NCBI RefSeq assembly: GCF_025698545.1
Contig: NC_068575.1
Span: forward strand, 60,893,980 to 60,957,979
Direction: 5' to 3'
DNA: 64,000 bases
Source: Gossypium raimondii
Taxonomy: Eukaryota > Streptophyta > Magnoliopsida > Malvales > Malvaceae
Both the position numbers and the translations under genes were made by a program. The notes beneath the pieces were generated by a model. It had not been told where the DNA came from. It made no database searches and saw nothing but the letters and a program-made list of their open reading frames with translations. Shown in pieces: positions 12,500-24,450 of this stretch (its first letter is position 1; the number at the start of each line of letters is the position of its first letter).

Positions 12500-14003
12500 A
12501 GTCTGGTATCAAATGTTGATTAGAGCTCAACTTGGAATAATTTGCATCATATAAGTTCAAGGTGTTTTTATTATATGTAGATCATGAAACTGTTACCCTC
12601 ACATGTACTGGATGAAATCTTTCATTATTTGTATTTATTTCATTTGTTTCAACACCTCTGCAATGAGATTGTCATAAGTCAGTTCAAGTATTATGGCATC
12701 TATGATCGAACCAGTCATGCTTCTCGACTTCCTTTCGGGTTCCTGAGAAATTGTTTAAGTGCTTTAGGTAATAGATATGTTGTAGGGATAGCGATCCAAT
12801 GTTGAAGTCTTTGAGCAGAGACTGTTAGTTGCATGACTCTTTCAGGTCCACAGGTTCTTTGGATGAATTTATCACGGCCTAAATGGAGGAGTGTTAGGGT
12901 GAGCTTTCTAGAGTTGGCTTTTCATGAGTTTTAATTAAATATAAATTATTTAAAAATATTATTCAATTACAAAAAATTATTAAAGAAAGGTATTGATATA
13001 TTTGATACATTTTTTTTCGAGCTTACAGTAGAATTGCTTTTGTTCAACACAAATTAAATAAAATATTATTGAATTACACAAATTATAACGATTTTTGTAA
13101 TATTTTTGTGTAACATTGAAGCTTATTGAAAGCTCATTCTAAAGAGTTTTAGACTTGCTTTTGAATAAATTGGCACCTCAATATAGTTATTAACTTTTCT
13201 CAATTTTACTATTTTAATAGTCTATATTTTTATAATTTTAAAAGATTAAATTAAATTTTTATTATTTTTGGGTCAAAATATAATTTATTATTATTAATTT
13301 AAAATTTTATAAATTTTAAAATATCTAAATAAAAATTTTTTCATTTTAAGGGGGCCGAGCCCCTGCTAGCCCCCTTAGCTCCGTCACTGTTTTCTCAAAG
13401 TTGACATGTTTTTAATAAATGGTAGTGTAGATTATACTCAAAACCACTAAACTATTAATAAAATTTATGTTTTGGTTGCTTAATTTTAAAAATCACAAAA
13501 TAATTATTAAACTATTTAAAAATATTTAATTAAAATTATTAAAATAATAAATAATTGATTAAAACATAAATTTATTAATAATTTAATGATCTTGTGCATA
13601 AATTTACCCTAAATAATAATTGGTATTTCATTTTTCTTCCCACCTATAAATAGGAAAATAATAAACTTCAGTGTACTCAAAACTACATCTTTTTTCATTA
13701 ACGATAATACCCATATTAATCAAAGTAAGATTCAATCCCACCTTGCTTGTCGTGATAAAAAGATAATGTCATGATTTCCTTAGAGATTTAAGGAAAAAGA
13801 AAAATGTATTTTAATTTTTTGTTAGCGAAACCCGACCCGAAATATAATTGTCAAAATTCTCGGGTTTCCTAGTCCTCTGTGTCAGTGTCTTTGCTCGAAG
13901 ACAGGGAAAATCAAAGCTTTCGGTATTTATAATAGAGAGAAAACTAAGTTGACAAGAAAGGAAATTTTCTCTCATTCGACATTGTTGAGGGAAATTGAGG
14001 TGA
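12500..14003. other. Intergenic region with repeat copies, upstream of RPN9
   Basis: The first part is probably 3' UTR of the upstream gene. A dispersed-repeat copy lies at 13180-13390, ending in a GC-rich block (13348-13385), and a small inverted-repeat element follows at 13421-13610. A TATAAATAG sequence at about 13645 and the segment just before 14004 may belong to the RPN9 promoter and leader. Confidence 0.5.
13421..13610. repeat. Short inverted-repeat (MITE-like) element
   Basis: The left end (ACTAAACTATTAATAAAATT at about 13444) is the approximate inverse of the right end (AATTTATTAATAATTTAATG around 13567-13590, then AAATTTACCCT). The same inverse-end motif occurs in the larger element at 45605-46124, so the two look related. 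No target duplication could be fixed. Confidence 0.5.
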
Positions 14004-16912
14004 ATGGCGGCCTTGCAATACCTAGACTCTCTTCGAAATGAACATCCAGAGCTATCCGATTGGTATAGTTCTCTTGCAGATCTGTATCAGAAGAAGCTTT
14101 GGCATCAACTTACCCTCAAGCTTGATCAATTCGTTGCTCTTACCTTCTTCCAGGTCTTTATCTCTCGTTCTATTCCGTGTTGTTTGGGTCTAGGGTTTGT
14201 AGGTCTCCATACTAGGGTTTTAAGATTTTGGGAGTTTGGGTTTTTTTAATGGAGGAGCTTTCTTTCTTTTTTTCCTCTTTTTGTTTTTTGTTTTAGCTTT
14301 TGTTCAGTTTTAGGAGACAGGATTGTGTTGTAGAATTGGGGGAATTATCAGGGTTTTTAATTCTTCTCTACCATTCTTTTCTTTTTGTTCTAAATTGGAA
14401 AGAAATAAATTGGATGTTTATCGTTCTTGATGTTCAATGCCTCAAAAGATTATCAAAGAAAGTTTTTGGACAGTGTTATGAAATGGCATTTGTTATTTAC
14501 TCTAGAAGAATTGGGTTTATACTTGAATTTATGGATTCTTATACATGCATTAGAAATGAACAAAATGTAGGCTATGTGATAGATCTTTGCTAGTCATCCA
14601 ACCTCTTATGATACTTGTTTCTTAAATTTCAGGCTGGAGATGCACTGATCAAGTTGTATCATAATTTTATCACTGACTTTGAGACCAAGATTAATCTTCT
14701 CAAGCTCGCACATTTTGCTGTTATAGTTTCTCGGCAATACTCAGAGAAAGAAGCTGCTATTAGTTATCTCGAAGGGGTTATTGAAAAGCTTCGAGCTACT
14801 AAAGAGAAGCGCATAGAAGAACCTATTCTTTATATCGAGATGCAAGTCGCCAAATTCAAGCTTGAGCTGGGCGACCAAAAGGAGTGCAAGAAACTTCTTG
14901 AAGATGGAAAGAGTACCCTTGACAGTATGGATGGCGTAGATCCATCTGTGTATGCTAGCTATTATTGGGTTTCATCTCAATACCATAAATTTCGTCAAGA
15001 ATTTGCTGAGTTCTATAAAAGTGCTCTCCTTTATCTTGGGTACACATCGGTGGATTCTCTCTCAGAATCTTTTAAGTTGGTATGTTTTTATAGGCTTATG
15101 TGTTTTTTTCCATGCAAACGTATCACCTCGTGATATTACTGGAACTCATTAATATGTTTCATTTATCAAGCTTTAATGTTACAAATTTCTTGTTATTCAG
15201 AATCCTCTCTAGAAATTATTTCTTTTCATAATAATTATTTTATTATCCAATCCATGTGCAGCAGTGCCTCTGAAGTCTAACTTCAAGTCTGAATTATCTC
15301 CAATATCCAAAACTTTATAATAACATGGATGAGTTGAGTTGCCGGGCATACACTTGATATAAAACTGGCATAAAAATGGGGATACCTCAGTTTGGAAGAT
15401 AAAACTGACTGTCAGATGACTGATATACTTGGGTATTCTTTTTCCAGCTGGAAAGACTTAGCTAGTACTTCCTTTGCACCTGAGTCATAAGGAATAGATG
15501 GACAAATAGATAATCTAAAGAAATTTTACTGTTTTTATTCGTATGGAAGATAGGCTTATCACTTCATTTCATTTTATCTTTTGTATATGTAGGATTTGGC
15601 ATTTGATCTATCCCTTTCTGCTCTTTTGGGAGATAATATCTACAACTTTGGGGAACTGCTTGCTCATCCTATTGTAAGAACGACTTTGTCATGTTTAATA
15701 ATTTATAATGTATGTTGAGATTTTACTCCCCAAGGAAGGTTGAGATTTTGCCTCATGTCTTATTTATTTAATTTTTTAAATGCTACTTAAGGACACATGG
15801 CAAAATCTTAACTCCGCTTGTGGAATAAAAATTTACCACCGCAAGTGTACTAAATAATTATCCTTTTTTTTACTGGCAAAATATTTCTCAATGCAACAGT
15901 TATTCATGCTTGTTGTTGCTTTTTTATTAATGAGTTAAGCACATATACTTCAACTTTTTGTAGCTGACACTGCAGTTTGCCTGATACAATAGTGTTCCTT
16001 AATGCAAATCATTATGGGTATCAGTAGAGAGCTTATAAAAAATGGTGCCAGTATAGGTTTTATTTTCTGGGGTTCCTTTGCATTAATGTTTTTACTTGAT
16101 TTCATTATGTTTGAGACGTTGACATCCTCGACATCTTTTACAGGTAAAGAGCCTTTTGGGGACCAGTGTAGAGTGGCTTTACTATATCCTCCTAGCCTTC
16201 AACTCAGGGGATTTAGTTCACTATCAAGAATTGTGTCGCATACACAATGCTGCATTGAGGACACAACCAGCCTTGGTTGAGAATGAGAAGAGGCTCTTGG
16301 AAAAAATTAATGTTCTTTGCTTAATGGAGATTATCTTCAGGTGTGTCAGTTTACAGTGTCCTCTAGTGGATCAGGTCAGAGTAAATTGCTGCTATCTGTA
16401 TGTGTAGTTAATAACTAAACTACAATATGTTTCCATGCAGCCGCCCGGCTGAAGATCGAACCATTCCTTTAAAAGTTATAGCTGAGCGAACAAAACTGTC
16501 GATTGAGGATGTTGAGCATCTTCTCATGAAGAGCCTGTCTGTAAGTTCAAACATTCTTCAGATTTGTTTCGCCCTTTCTGTTTTCTCGCGTTTTCTTTTT
16601 CCTTAATTCTTCTTATTATTTGTTCATGACGTCGAACATGTAGAAGCCCTGTCTCAACATTTCTTTGAAATGGGCTAAAAATCCTGAAGATGACTTGTAT
16701 AACCTTTTACGAGTCGCACTATACAGGTGCATCTGATAGAGGGTATAATAGATCAAGTTAAAGGAACTGCCTACATCTCCTGGGTGCAGCCGAGAGTTCT
16801 GGGAATCCCACAGATCAAATCCTTGCGGGATCGGTTGGATAGTTGGGTGGGCAAAGTACACACTGCTTGCTTATCAATCGAAGCTGAAACACCCGACCTT
16901 GTCGCACCATGA
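14004..16912 (+). CDS. RPN9: 26S proteasome non-ATPase regulatory subunit 13 (RPN9)
   Basis: RPN9 is a structural subunit of the 19S lid of the 26S proteasome, needed for lid assembly and degradation of ubiquitinated proteins in cytosol and nucleus. Six exons are read: 14004-14153, 14633-15079, 15593-15673, 16144-16340, 16441-16540 and 16727-16912. Phases are consistent and give 386 aa, the length I recall for Arabidopsis RPN9. The start is MAALQYLDSLRNEHPELSDW. The N-terminal two thirds are helical repeats. The PCI domain follows at roughly residues 175-345, with LAFNSGDLVHYQEL and a winged-helix part containing PLKVIAERTKLSIEDVEHLL. The C-terminal helix ends SIEAETPDLVAP. Nothing looks damaged. 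It lies upstream of, and convergent with, the ATS1 gene. Plants often carry RPN9A and RPN9B; which copy this is cannot be told. Confidence 0.95.
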
Positions 16913-17792
16913 TCTTTTTTCCCTTTCTGTCCAGTATACGAAAAGGAAACAAAAGGAAAAGGCAATGGCAAGCAATGAGGATATTGCTTGATCTTTAAAT
17001 CGTTCTTTTGAAAGGAGAGCGGCTCAGACCTTTTGGCATTTGTTGGATCTCAATGGCAATGGCAATGGCAATATGCCTAAGGATACAGTGTTAAAAATTG
17101 AAAAGAGCGTCTTTTCTGTTTCTTAAACTTTGTATTAGGAATTTTCATTAGAAACAATAAGATGATCCACTTTCATATGGGATGATGAAAATGCATTTTC
17201 ATTTGTTTTCTTTCCTCGTGTATTATACTAGAAATTGAGTGGGAGGAATTGGAGCATATAAAAAATTGAAAATTATGATTCGTAACATTATATATATATA
17301 AAAAAAAGGAAATTATGATTCTTAACATTATACAGAGGAGGCGATTAGAACTGGGGTTTTGATTACCGGATCAGTAATTGAATCGGTTAGATTACCAACT
17401 CAAATGTAATTATAAAATATTTTGTTTTTACTATTTTACTAATTATGAATGGATTATGATTCAATCAGTTTAATGGTTTTGATCAAAGTAATTCTATCAA
17501 ATTCAGATAAACAATGAATAGAACCCAAACGACATATCTTCGTTTAACACTAAATCCAAGACTACTAACACAATTTTAATCCATCTCTCTTCTCACATTG
17601 AAAAGAGCCATAATGATTAAAAGAAAATGAATAATTATTGGACCTCTTCACTCCAAAATATGTCATGACATAAAACATCAAATTTGAATAGGCACGTAGG
17701 TCAAACATGATACACACGTAATGTAAGAATTGCCTATGGCTACGGCTTTGGGTGCAGTTACGTTGATAACTTGACATGGTTTTAACTATAAA
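16913..17792. other. Convergent intergenic region RPN9 / ATS1
   Basis: This holds the 3' flanks of two convergent genes. A local duplication of about 30 bases (GAAATTATGATTCGTAACAT near 17270 and a near copy at 17308) is separated by a short TA run. No other gene is seen. Confidence 0.5.
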
Positions 17793-20700
17793 CTAGTTCC
17801 ATGGCTGAGACAAAGCTATACCTGCAGTGGATGCCTCTAACCCTTGTTTTCCATGTATGGCAGATTTGAGGACATTGTATTGCTCTGTCACAGACTTGTA
17901 TAGAGCTTGTGTATATACATCCTTAACCTGCTCATCCCAAAAGGAAAAGGAAAAGGAAAAGCCAACTCTCAGCCCGCAATCACAGATGCTGTTTTCAAGC
18001 AATAAGTGTAACACACACAAGATGCATTCGTAAAAAATATTTCCAGTACCTCTCAATTTCGATATTAAGTAAATTGGTTTTTCAAAAAAAAAAAATCAAT
18101 ACAATTTAGTCATTGTGTAAGAAACTAAGAACAATTAATAAGAACATTTATTTTTCCGTCAATGTATCCTAATTTTGGTTGGTATACTAACAAATTTAAC
18201 TATCAATCTTTACAAATTTTGTCAATTTAGTCCTGGTTCTAAAATATTCAGTACGAACTGTTTTAGATTTCTAAAAAGAACTGTTGAAAATTTTAAAATC
18301 AGCATCAAATTGACAAAATATATAAATATTTAAGGCAAATTTTTTATTAGTAAGATAAATTAACGGAAAAAGTGAACAAAAATATTAATTATCTTTAGTT
18401 GCTCACTTTTAAATTTAACAAGGACTAATTTGTTCAGCTTCTTTTGAGAGGGCAAATTTTCTCAATATCAAATACCATATGACAACTTCTATAAATTATA
18501 TGTATAACATAACGTAACACAACCCAATGCAACCAACCTCTTCAGACTTTTCACAATTAGCAGCAACTTCTGGAGCTACTGATAATCCAGCCCCATGAAA
18601 GCTTATGATTCTTCTTTCTCCAATTTCTTTTTCCACCTTTAAAAAGAAATCCATTGAATCACAAGAGAAAACATAAATATTATGAACAAAACCGGCAAAG
18701 CAAAAATACACACCTTGGATGGAGGGGGCATAATGTCATAGCACAATAGAGCCAAGGGATACATATGCCCTGGAGCGCCTGAACTTTCTATCAGCCTTCT
18801 CATATTGTCCACTGATGAAGAATCAAAGGGTGCCTGATTCATCCTTATATTAGTATGTCTATAAATGGAGCAAGCTGATAATGAAAGCAGCTTTTACCCA
18901 TTTTTCACTTACTGGATTCCATTCTCCTGTAACAGGATCTGGACGGTCCCGGCCGCCACTTGGTGCAATCCATACTAATTTCGAGCCAGTCCTATAATGA
19001 TACGAAGTTTTTGGTCTTAGGCTACATATTTGTTGTAAAAATCAGAGCGTAGATTCAAGGATGTTAATATTACTATGGCATTAAGGTACCTTAGCAGCAA
19101 AGCCATCTCTTTTAAACTTCGTATGTTGGCTTTTCTTTTCATATCAGCAAGCTCAGGAACATCATACATGTGCTTTTTGGAGTACACGCATATAAGGTTT
19201 CTAAAATGAATTTGGTACAACTTTTTCTTTTGTTAGTGGTCCTTTAGCATATCTTGACAGAATCAAGTGAAAACTCAGTAACTATTTGAGTACCTTCCCA
19301 TGCTGAAAGGCTTGCAAAGAGGATCTGTTATGACTCTATCCCCTGCAACATAGATCTGCGGCATAAACAGAAATTATGATTGAACACAACGATAACGACT
19401 ACTACGGAATGCTCGGAATGGAAATTATGGGGGAATCACCAGGTTCTCGGCAATATGTGGATTTGTTTTCTCAAGCAACAGTGCAATGACGGCTGGGTCA
19501 GCTTCAGTTTGATGGTTTGAAAAAAGTACAACATTGTGACCCTGCAAGCAATTTAACAGTTAAACCCAAAAAGGTTAGCTAAAATGGAAAATATATAGCT
19601 AGTAGTAATACACACTTTCCAAGTCCCAGCTGCATATTAAAAACTCCTATCACCACTTTTACTTGTGCCAAAAGAAATTGCAATTAAGACCCATAAAACA
19701 GCAAGATATAAGTCCAGAAGTAATTGCAGAAGAAACTATGAGGGAAAACTGAGCGTTATCACCTGCTTAAGCTTCTCCTCTATTTCATAGAAAAGAGAAA
19801 GATTACCAACGTATGAATTTCTGCAACGAACATAATAGATGAATGTTATGAAAGGTAACAAATGCATCCTTGTGTGATCAGAATATGAACAATATTATTT
19901 TACATAATGAAGGACTTACTAGCAATGAGAAACTATATATTCCTTCACAATTAGCGGACAGTATGGAAGTCGGCCACTTACCTGAAATCAATCAAAGGCC
20001 GAATATAATTTTGGCCGAACATGTAGTAGTCAAATGGCTCCCGTAAAGCTTTGTGGTAGGGTTGAAAGACAAAAGGATCCTGAAAAGCTACCGTCATATT
20101 TCATGTAGAAGTTCATAAAAACTTATGATTTGTATGCAGTATCTGAGAAAGGAAGTTCATATATGTTACAAACTGCAGAGTCATCTTGAAAGAGCATCAT
20201 AGAACAATTACCTCTACATCCAAAAGCATCAGGTCAAGTGCTACAGCCATGTTCGACAACACAGTTTCAGCAGCAGCAGGATCTCCACTTTGGAAAACCT
20301 AAAAGAAAAAAACAATGGGTTCTCTTTTAAGTTTCAGATATACAGGTAAAAGTCAAGCATTGAGTCAAAATGTTAGCCCAAATATTTCAATCATTTAAGG
20401 GATATACTACTGAAAACATGTAGTTTGACTGGATACACTTCCACCAAGATTTTCAAAGTGCAATGAAGAATTTGTAAAGAAGTTAATATCACATTATGAA
20501 GTTCACGTACCTGTTCTCATAACACAGTGTATCTTAAGCCAGTATAAATAGTGCATTTGTTCTAAAAGCACAAAGCTATCATATGATGGTATATCTGCTA
20601 ACATTTTCTAGACCAACATATTACATGCAGAGTAGAGCATACATTAATGTGAACTGAAGTAAGAGTTCCAGTTTAGCAGTTTACAGCATTTTTATAATTC

Positions 20701-21816
20701 CGATAGAATTCTTCCATTCCTGCTGCAACATTTGGAGGTAACCTTCGTGCTTCTACTTCCTTCTTAATTCCAGATAGGAGTTCTGTAGACAAATAAGCAG
20801 TATGAGAGAATAAAACCAACCCTCTAGTTCAATTTTGGAACCATAAATAAATGTAGTTAAAGTTAATTTGGCTAAAAGAGCTTCTTATAATACTTGAGTA
20901 TGTCATTGAATAAATAAAAAGCTATTATCAATAACAGAGCTTGTAGTCCAACGAATTTTACTTTCAACCATCTTAGTCATAACTAAACATCCTTTCATAT
21001 AATTCTTCAATCAATAATGACTCCTACGAAGCAAATTCTTGCATGAAGCTAAGAATCGCTTTCGAGTGTAGCTATTACTTTCGTTAATCTTTACATAATC
21101 TCTGCATCAAATTGTTTTACTTCCAAGCTTCTTGGAAACACATTAAAAAGATTTATATTACAGCTGCATGAACTTAATCCATTCGAGTGAGCAAAAAAAA
21201 AAAAAACAAACAAAATGGACCTTTTCTTAAAGGCTGTTTTTGATGCAAGCAATTTAGAATTTGATACATTCTTCTATACTCCAAAAAACAGGTCAGTCAT
21301 CACGTAATCTTTGAACAACTCAAAATAGAACAAATTTTACGTTCACAAGTTTTTATAACTAATTCCCTTTCAAACCTCATAATATATATTTATTATGTTT
21401 CCATTCTTCGGAAATACACAAGAATAAAATAAATAAATCATGCTGTATTCTTTAAAATATTGGAAACTTCATTTGCTTAAACAAATAGAAAAGCATTATT
21501 TTAAAAACACAAAAGGGGAAGAGAGCTAAAAAGAAAGCAGACCTTCCTCAGAGCGAGCTTCAAGGAAGGTACGGGAATGCTCAATGTCCATCTTGCCGCC
21601 CTCAGCAGCGGCGACACCGGATTCCTTATCTTTAACGAGCTCAGCCATTGCCCTAGCTGTCAAGAAGAAACTCCTGGTCGTTGCTTTAGAAGTAGATCCA
21701 AACAGTTTCACTCGCTGAAACGGAATTAAAGAAGAAAAAGAAGAATTGAGTGAAATGGAAAATGGATAGGTAGAAGAGAAAGTACAGCTTAAGAATGGGA
21801 GAGACAAAGCAGACAT
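17793..21816 (-). CDS. ATS1: Glycerol-3-phosphate acyltransferase, chloroplastic (ATS1 type)
   Basis: This soluble stromal enzyme moves an acyl group from acyl-ACP to the sn-1 position of glycerol-3-phosphate, the first step of the plastid (prokaryotic) glycerolipid pathway. Its acyl selectivity is linked to chilling tolerance. Twelve exons are read on the minus strand: 21816-21543, 20782-20685, 20298-20212, 20079-19982, 19820-19763, 19541-19440, 19355-19294, 19200-19090, 18991-18913, 18833-18714, 18636-18538 and 17927-17793. All phases match, giving 440 aa. The first 55 or so residues ([20 protein letters not shown] onward) are Ser/Thr-rich and acid-poor, a typical transit peptide. The catalytic box NHQTEADP has His215 and Asp220 (HX4D). 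[19 protein letters not shown] and PSGGRDR (about 307-313) are the later acyltransferase blocks. The protein ends [13 protein letters not shown]. The gene looks intact; I am very sure of the family. Confidence 0.95.
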
Positions 21817-22345
21817 CAGAGTAGCGGCATTTTGATTTGATCCAAAAGAGATAATACGAAATTTTATTTATATAAATATACACAAGGTGAAGGAAAGAGA
21901 CATCTGTGTTGAGCTGACGTGTACCGTTACGATAGGAGGAAAGTCATGGGGACACGCGACATCCAATGACTACCTCTATTTATTTATCTATTGCTGCTTG
22001 CTGCTGTTTTTTTTTTTTTTTTTTGAATTACCCGTTTTTAAATTCCTATAAGACTTTTCTAAAAATAATAAAATAAAACATTTTGACGACTGAGGCTATT
22101 TCATTATTTTATTCCATTATGAGCTTAGCCAATCAAAAGTCCTTTTTTTCTCAAGTGGGTCGCTTACACTTGGGAAACAAAATATTAACTATAATGATTT
22201 TATATAGCTTGTACGAAATTCATTTGTCCTTTTGAAATATATATAAATTATGAGAATTTGAACCGTGCAAAACTAGATGAATGTACGCATGAGATGTGTG
22301 ATATTTTATTCCGTTAAATGTTGGTATTTTCCACGAAAATGAATT

Positions 22346-22528
22346 TTGCATGTTCTTCGTTTTCTAGATTACGGTTTAATCAATGGAGAGAGTGGGGGTT
22401 TGCCTAATTTGAAGCCTCATAGCAATTTAGCCCAGTCTAGCAACGCAAATTCGAAATTTAGGCCCAATGGAGTAAAGTTTTCCAATGATTCTGCGGATGT
22501 TCAAAATGTCGGTTCGGTTATTAATTGA
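22346..22528 (+). pseudogene. Possible exon relic of an unrecognised gene
   Basis: A 150-base island of balanced composition stands out from the AT-rich surroundings. After a TTTTCTAG acceptor-like site near 22365 it reads DYGLINGESGGLPNLKPHSN and then FRPNGVKFSNDSADVQNV without a stop. I do not recognise the family. It is cut off by the inverted-repeat element starting near 22505. It may be a captured or stranded exon, or chance. Confidence 0.25.
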
Positions 22529-22790
22529 ATCAAATTAACTGAATCAAAATTTATATATATATATATATATTGGTTAAAATGAATATATTATATATTATTT
22601 ATTTTGATTAATATAAAAAATAATAGTTCAAAAAATATATTGCTAATATAAAAAAATATTATATATAATATATTATTTATTTTAGTTAATTATTCAATTT
22701 TGAATCGAATTAACCGATAACTAACATTTTAAAAAATCATTAATCGATTAATTAGGTTTTAACCGAACTATGAATACCCCTACGGGTAAG
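22505..22790. repeat. Inverted-repeat (MITE-like) element with TA-rich centre
   Basis: The left end reads GGTTCGGTTATTAATTGAAT (from about 22510). The right end reads CGAATTAACCGATAAC and then GGTTTTAACCGAACTATGAA (to about 22780), the approximate inverse. The centre is a near-palindromic run of TA and TATTATTTATTTT motifs (22550-22685). Transposon type and target duplication are not resolved. Confidence 0.5.
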
Positions 22791-23362
22791 AATTGTTTTT
22801 TTTTCTATATCCGCAAAAATTAAATTAGAAATTAACTAACATAGCAAAGCCAAGAGTTGGCAAATGCTCGGACCTCAAATGAAAAAAAAAATTTCATTTA
22901 CGCTCTTTTATAATTTGTAAAATTTTAAATTAATAATAGTAAAATTACACTTTAATTCCCTAAATATAAAAAAATTAATTTAATCCTTTAAAAATTATAA
23001 AGACATAAACTATTAAAATAATAAAATTACATTTTAATTGTAAAAATATATAATTTAATTTCAATCCCTTCCAAAAAAAAATTCTCAATTCACCTACCAA
23101 CATACAAAATATCCTCACAAGCATCGGCCACCAAAAGAAAAAAAAAAGTCCGAAAGAGGCACATTACGAACACTAATAAAACACATCCAAAACTTTCAAT
23201 TTTAATTTGTTATTATTTGGAGCATTATAAATCAAGCTTATAACAATCAGGGGGAGTATAAAGGGGTTGGCTACCAAAAATGGTAAATATATCTTTAATC
23301 CCTTTGAAATTTATAAAATTATAGATTAGTATAATGATAAATTTGCATTTTGAACTCTTACC

Positions 23363-23711
23363 TTAAAGCAATTTTGTGACTTCGTCATCAAGTTCAACTT
23401 CAAGCTTTTGCAAATTATCTCTCTCTACTAGCTTTATACCATCTCTAAATCTCCTTTTACATGTGGTATGTGTTGATAATATCTTAAAAGCATCTACCAT
23501 TCTCATCTCAGATGATTGCCGAACACTCGCCATTGTTGGCATGATGCCCTTAGCAGTTGAGTGCATGGAAGACACCTGCATGCTCGAGGGAGCACTGGAT
23601 AGCAGCGGTTTTGAAGCCTTTTATGCTTCAACAACTCTAGCTCATTTGTTAACTCTTTGGACAAACACACCCTTCCTTCCACCTACCAAAAGAAACAGAG
23701 AAACAAATTAA
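23363..23711 (-). pseudogene. Possible gene fragment next to the solo LTR
   Basis: On the minus strand, after a TTTTGGTAG acceptor-like site near 23685, one frame reads VEGRVCLSKELTNELELLKH and KRLQ. A second frame from 23581 stays open to a TAA at 23363 and ends GIKLVERDNLQKLEVELDDE. The composition is coding-like and clearly less AT-rich than the flanks, but two frames are needed and I cannot name the family. It ends a few bases from the target duplication of the LTR at 23731. Confidence 0.3.
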
Positions 23712-24200
23712 AAAGAATTCAGACTTCAAATGTAACATCCTCAAAACCCCGTTGGTCATAAATAATATGAGATAAAATTTTACCAAAATAAGGTATAAGA
23801 TCAAGAAAATGAAAGTTGCAATATATCAAAAGAGAGTTAAATCAAGAAGCATGACATGATGAATTAAGGAAGGGACTAAATAGTAAATATGTGAAAAGTT
23901 TTTAACTCAAGTGTAAATATTCAAAATGTAGGGGATTGAAGTGTAAAAATGAGAAAGTTGAAGGACCAAAAGTGAAAATAATCCAATTACTAAGATGTGG
24001 AATTGGCATGCAGAGACCAAATTGAATAGGTAAAGAATTGTGAGGGACTAAATTGTAATTTTAACAAATTAAGTGATGATTCAAGGATGGAATTTTAAAA
24101 AATCATAAAGGATAAAATGGTCAATTAGCAAGAGGAACAATTCTAGAATGTAATGATGATATTGATGATATTTTGGTGATTGTTTTAATTAATTAGTTAA

Positions 24201-24435
24201 TGTTATGAATATCTTATTAAGTGGTCATCCATCATCATCAAGATAAAGTTTTGATGTACTTTAAATTCTAATAGTTATTAGAATTAAATATCTACTTTTT
24301 TATACTTCTTATGCCTATAAATAGAGACTCTGATGAAGCATTGTAAATTATCCATTTGATTAATAAAGTACATTCTTTGTTGCTTTCATATTTTATTTGC
24401 TCTTTATTCTCTTCATCTCTCTTTATTTTATAACA
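24201..24435 (+). repeat. 5' LTR of the copia element
   Basis: It starts TGTTATGAATATC and ends TTATTTTATAACA. TATAAATAGAGAC at about 24316 resembles the LTR TATA box and AATAAAG near 24362 the polyadenylation signal. It matches 28960-29195 nearly throughout. Confidence 0.9.
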
Positions 24436-24450
24436 CGTTATCAGCACGAT
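24436..24450 (+). other. Presumed primer-binding site of the copia element
   Basis: CGTTATCAGCACGAT directly follows the 5' LTR, where the tRNA primer site must lie. I did not assign the tRNA. Confidence 0.5.

Larger units (their letters stand above)
21817..23730. other. Intergenic region upstream of ATS1, repeats and gene relics
   Basis: The first 100-200 bases are the ATS1 leader and promoter. Beyond this there is a poly-T tract near 22009-22024, a possible gene relic at 22346-22528, an inverted-repeat element at 22505-22790, a reverse-strand dispersed-repeat copy at 22850-23090 and another possible relic at 23363-23711. Confidence 0.55.
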
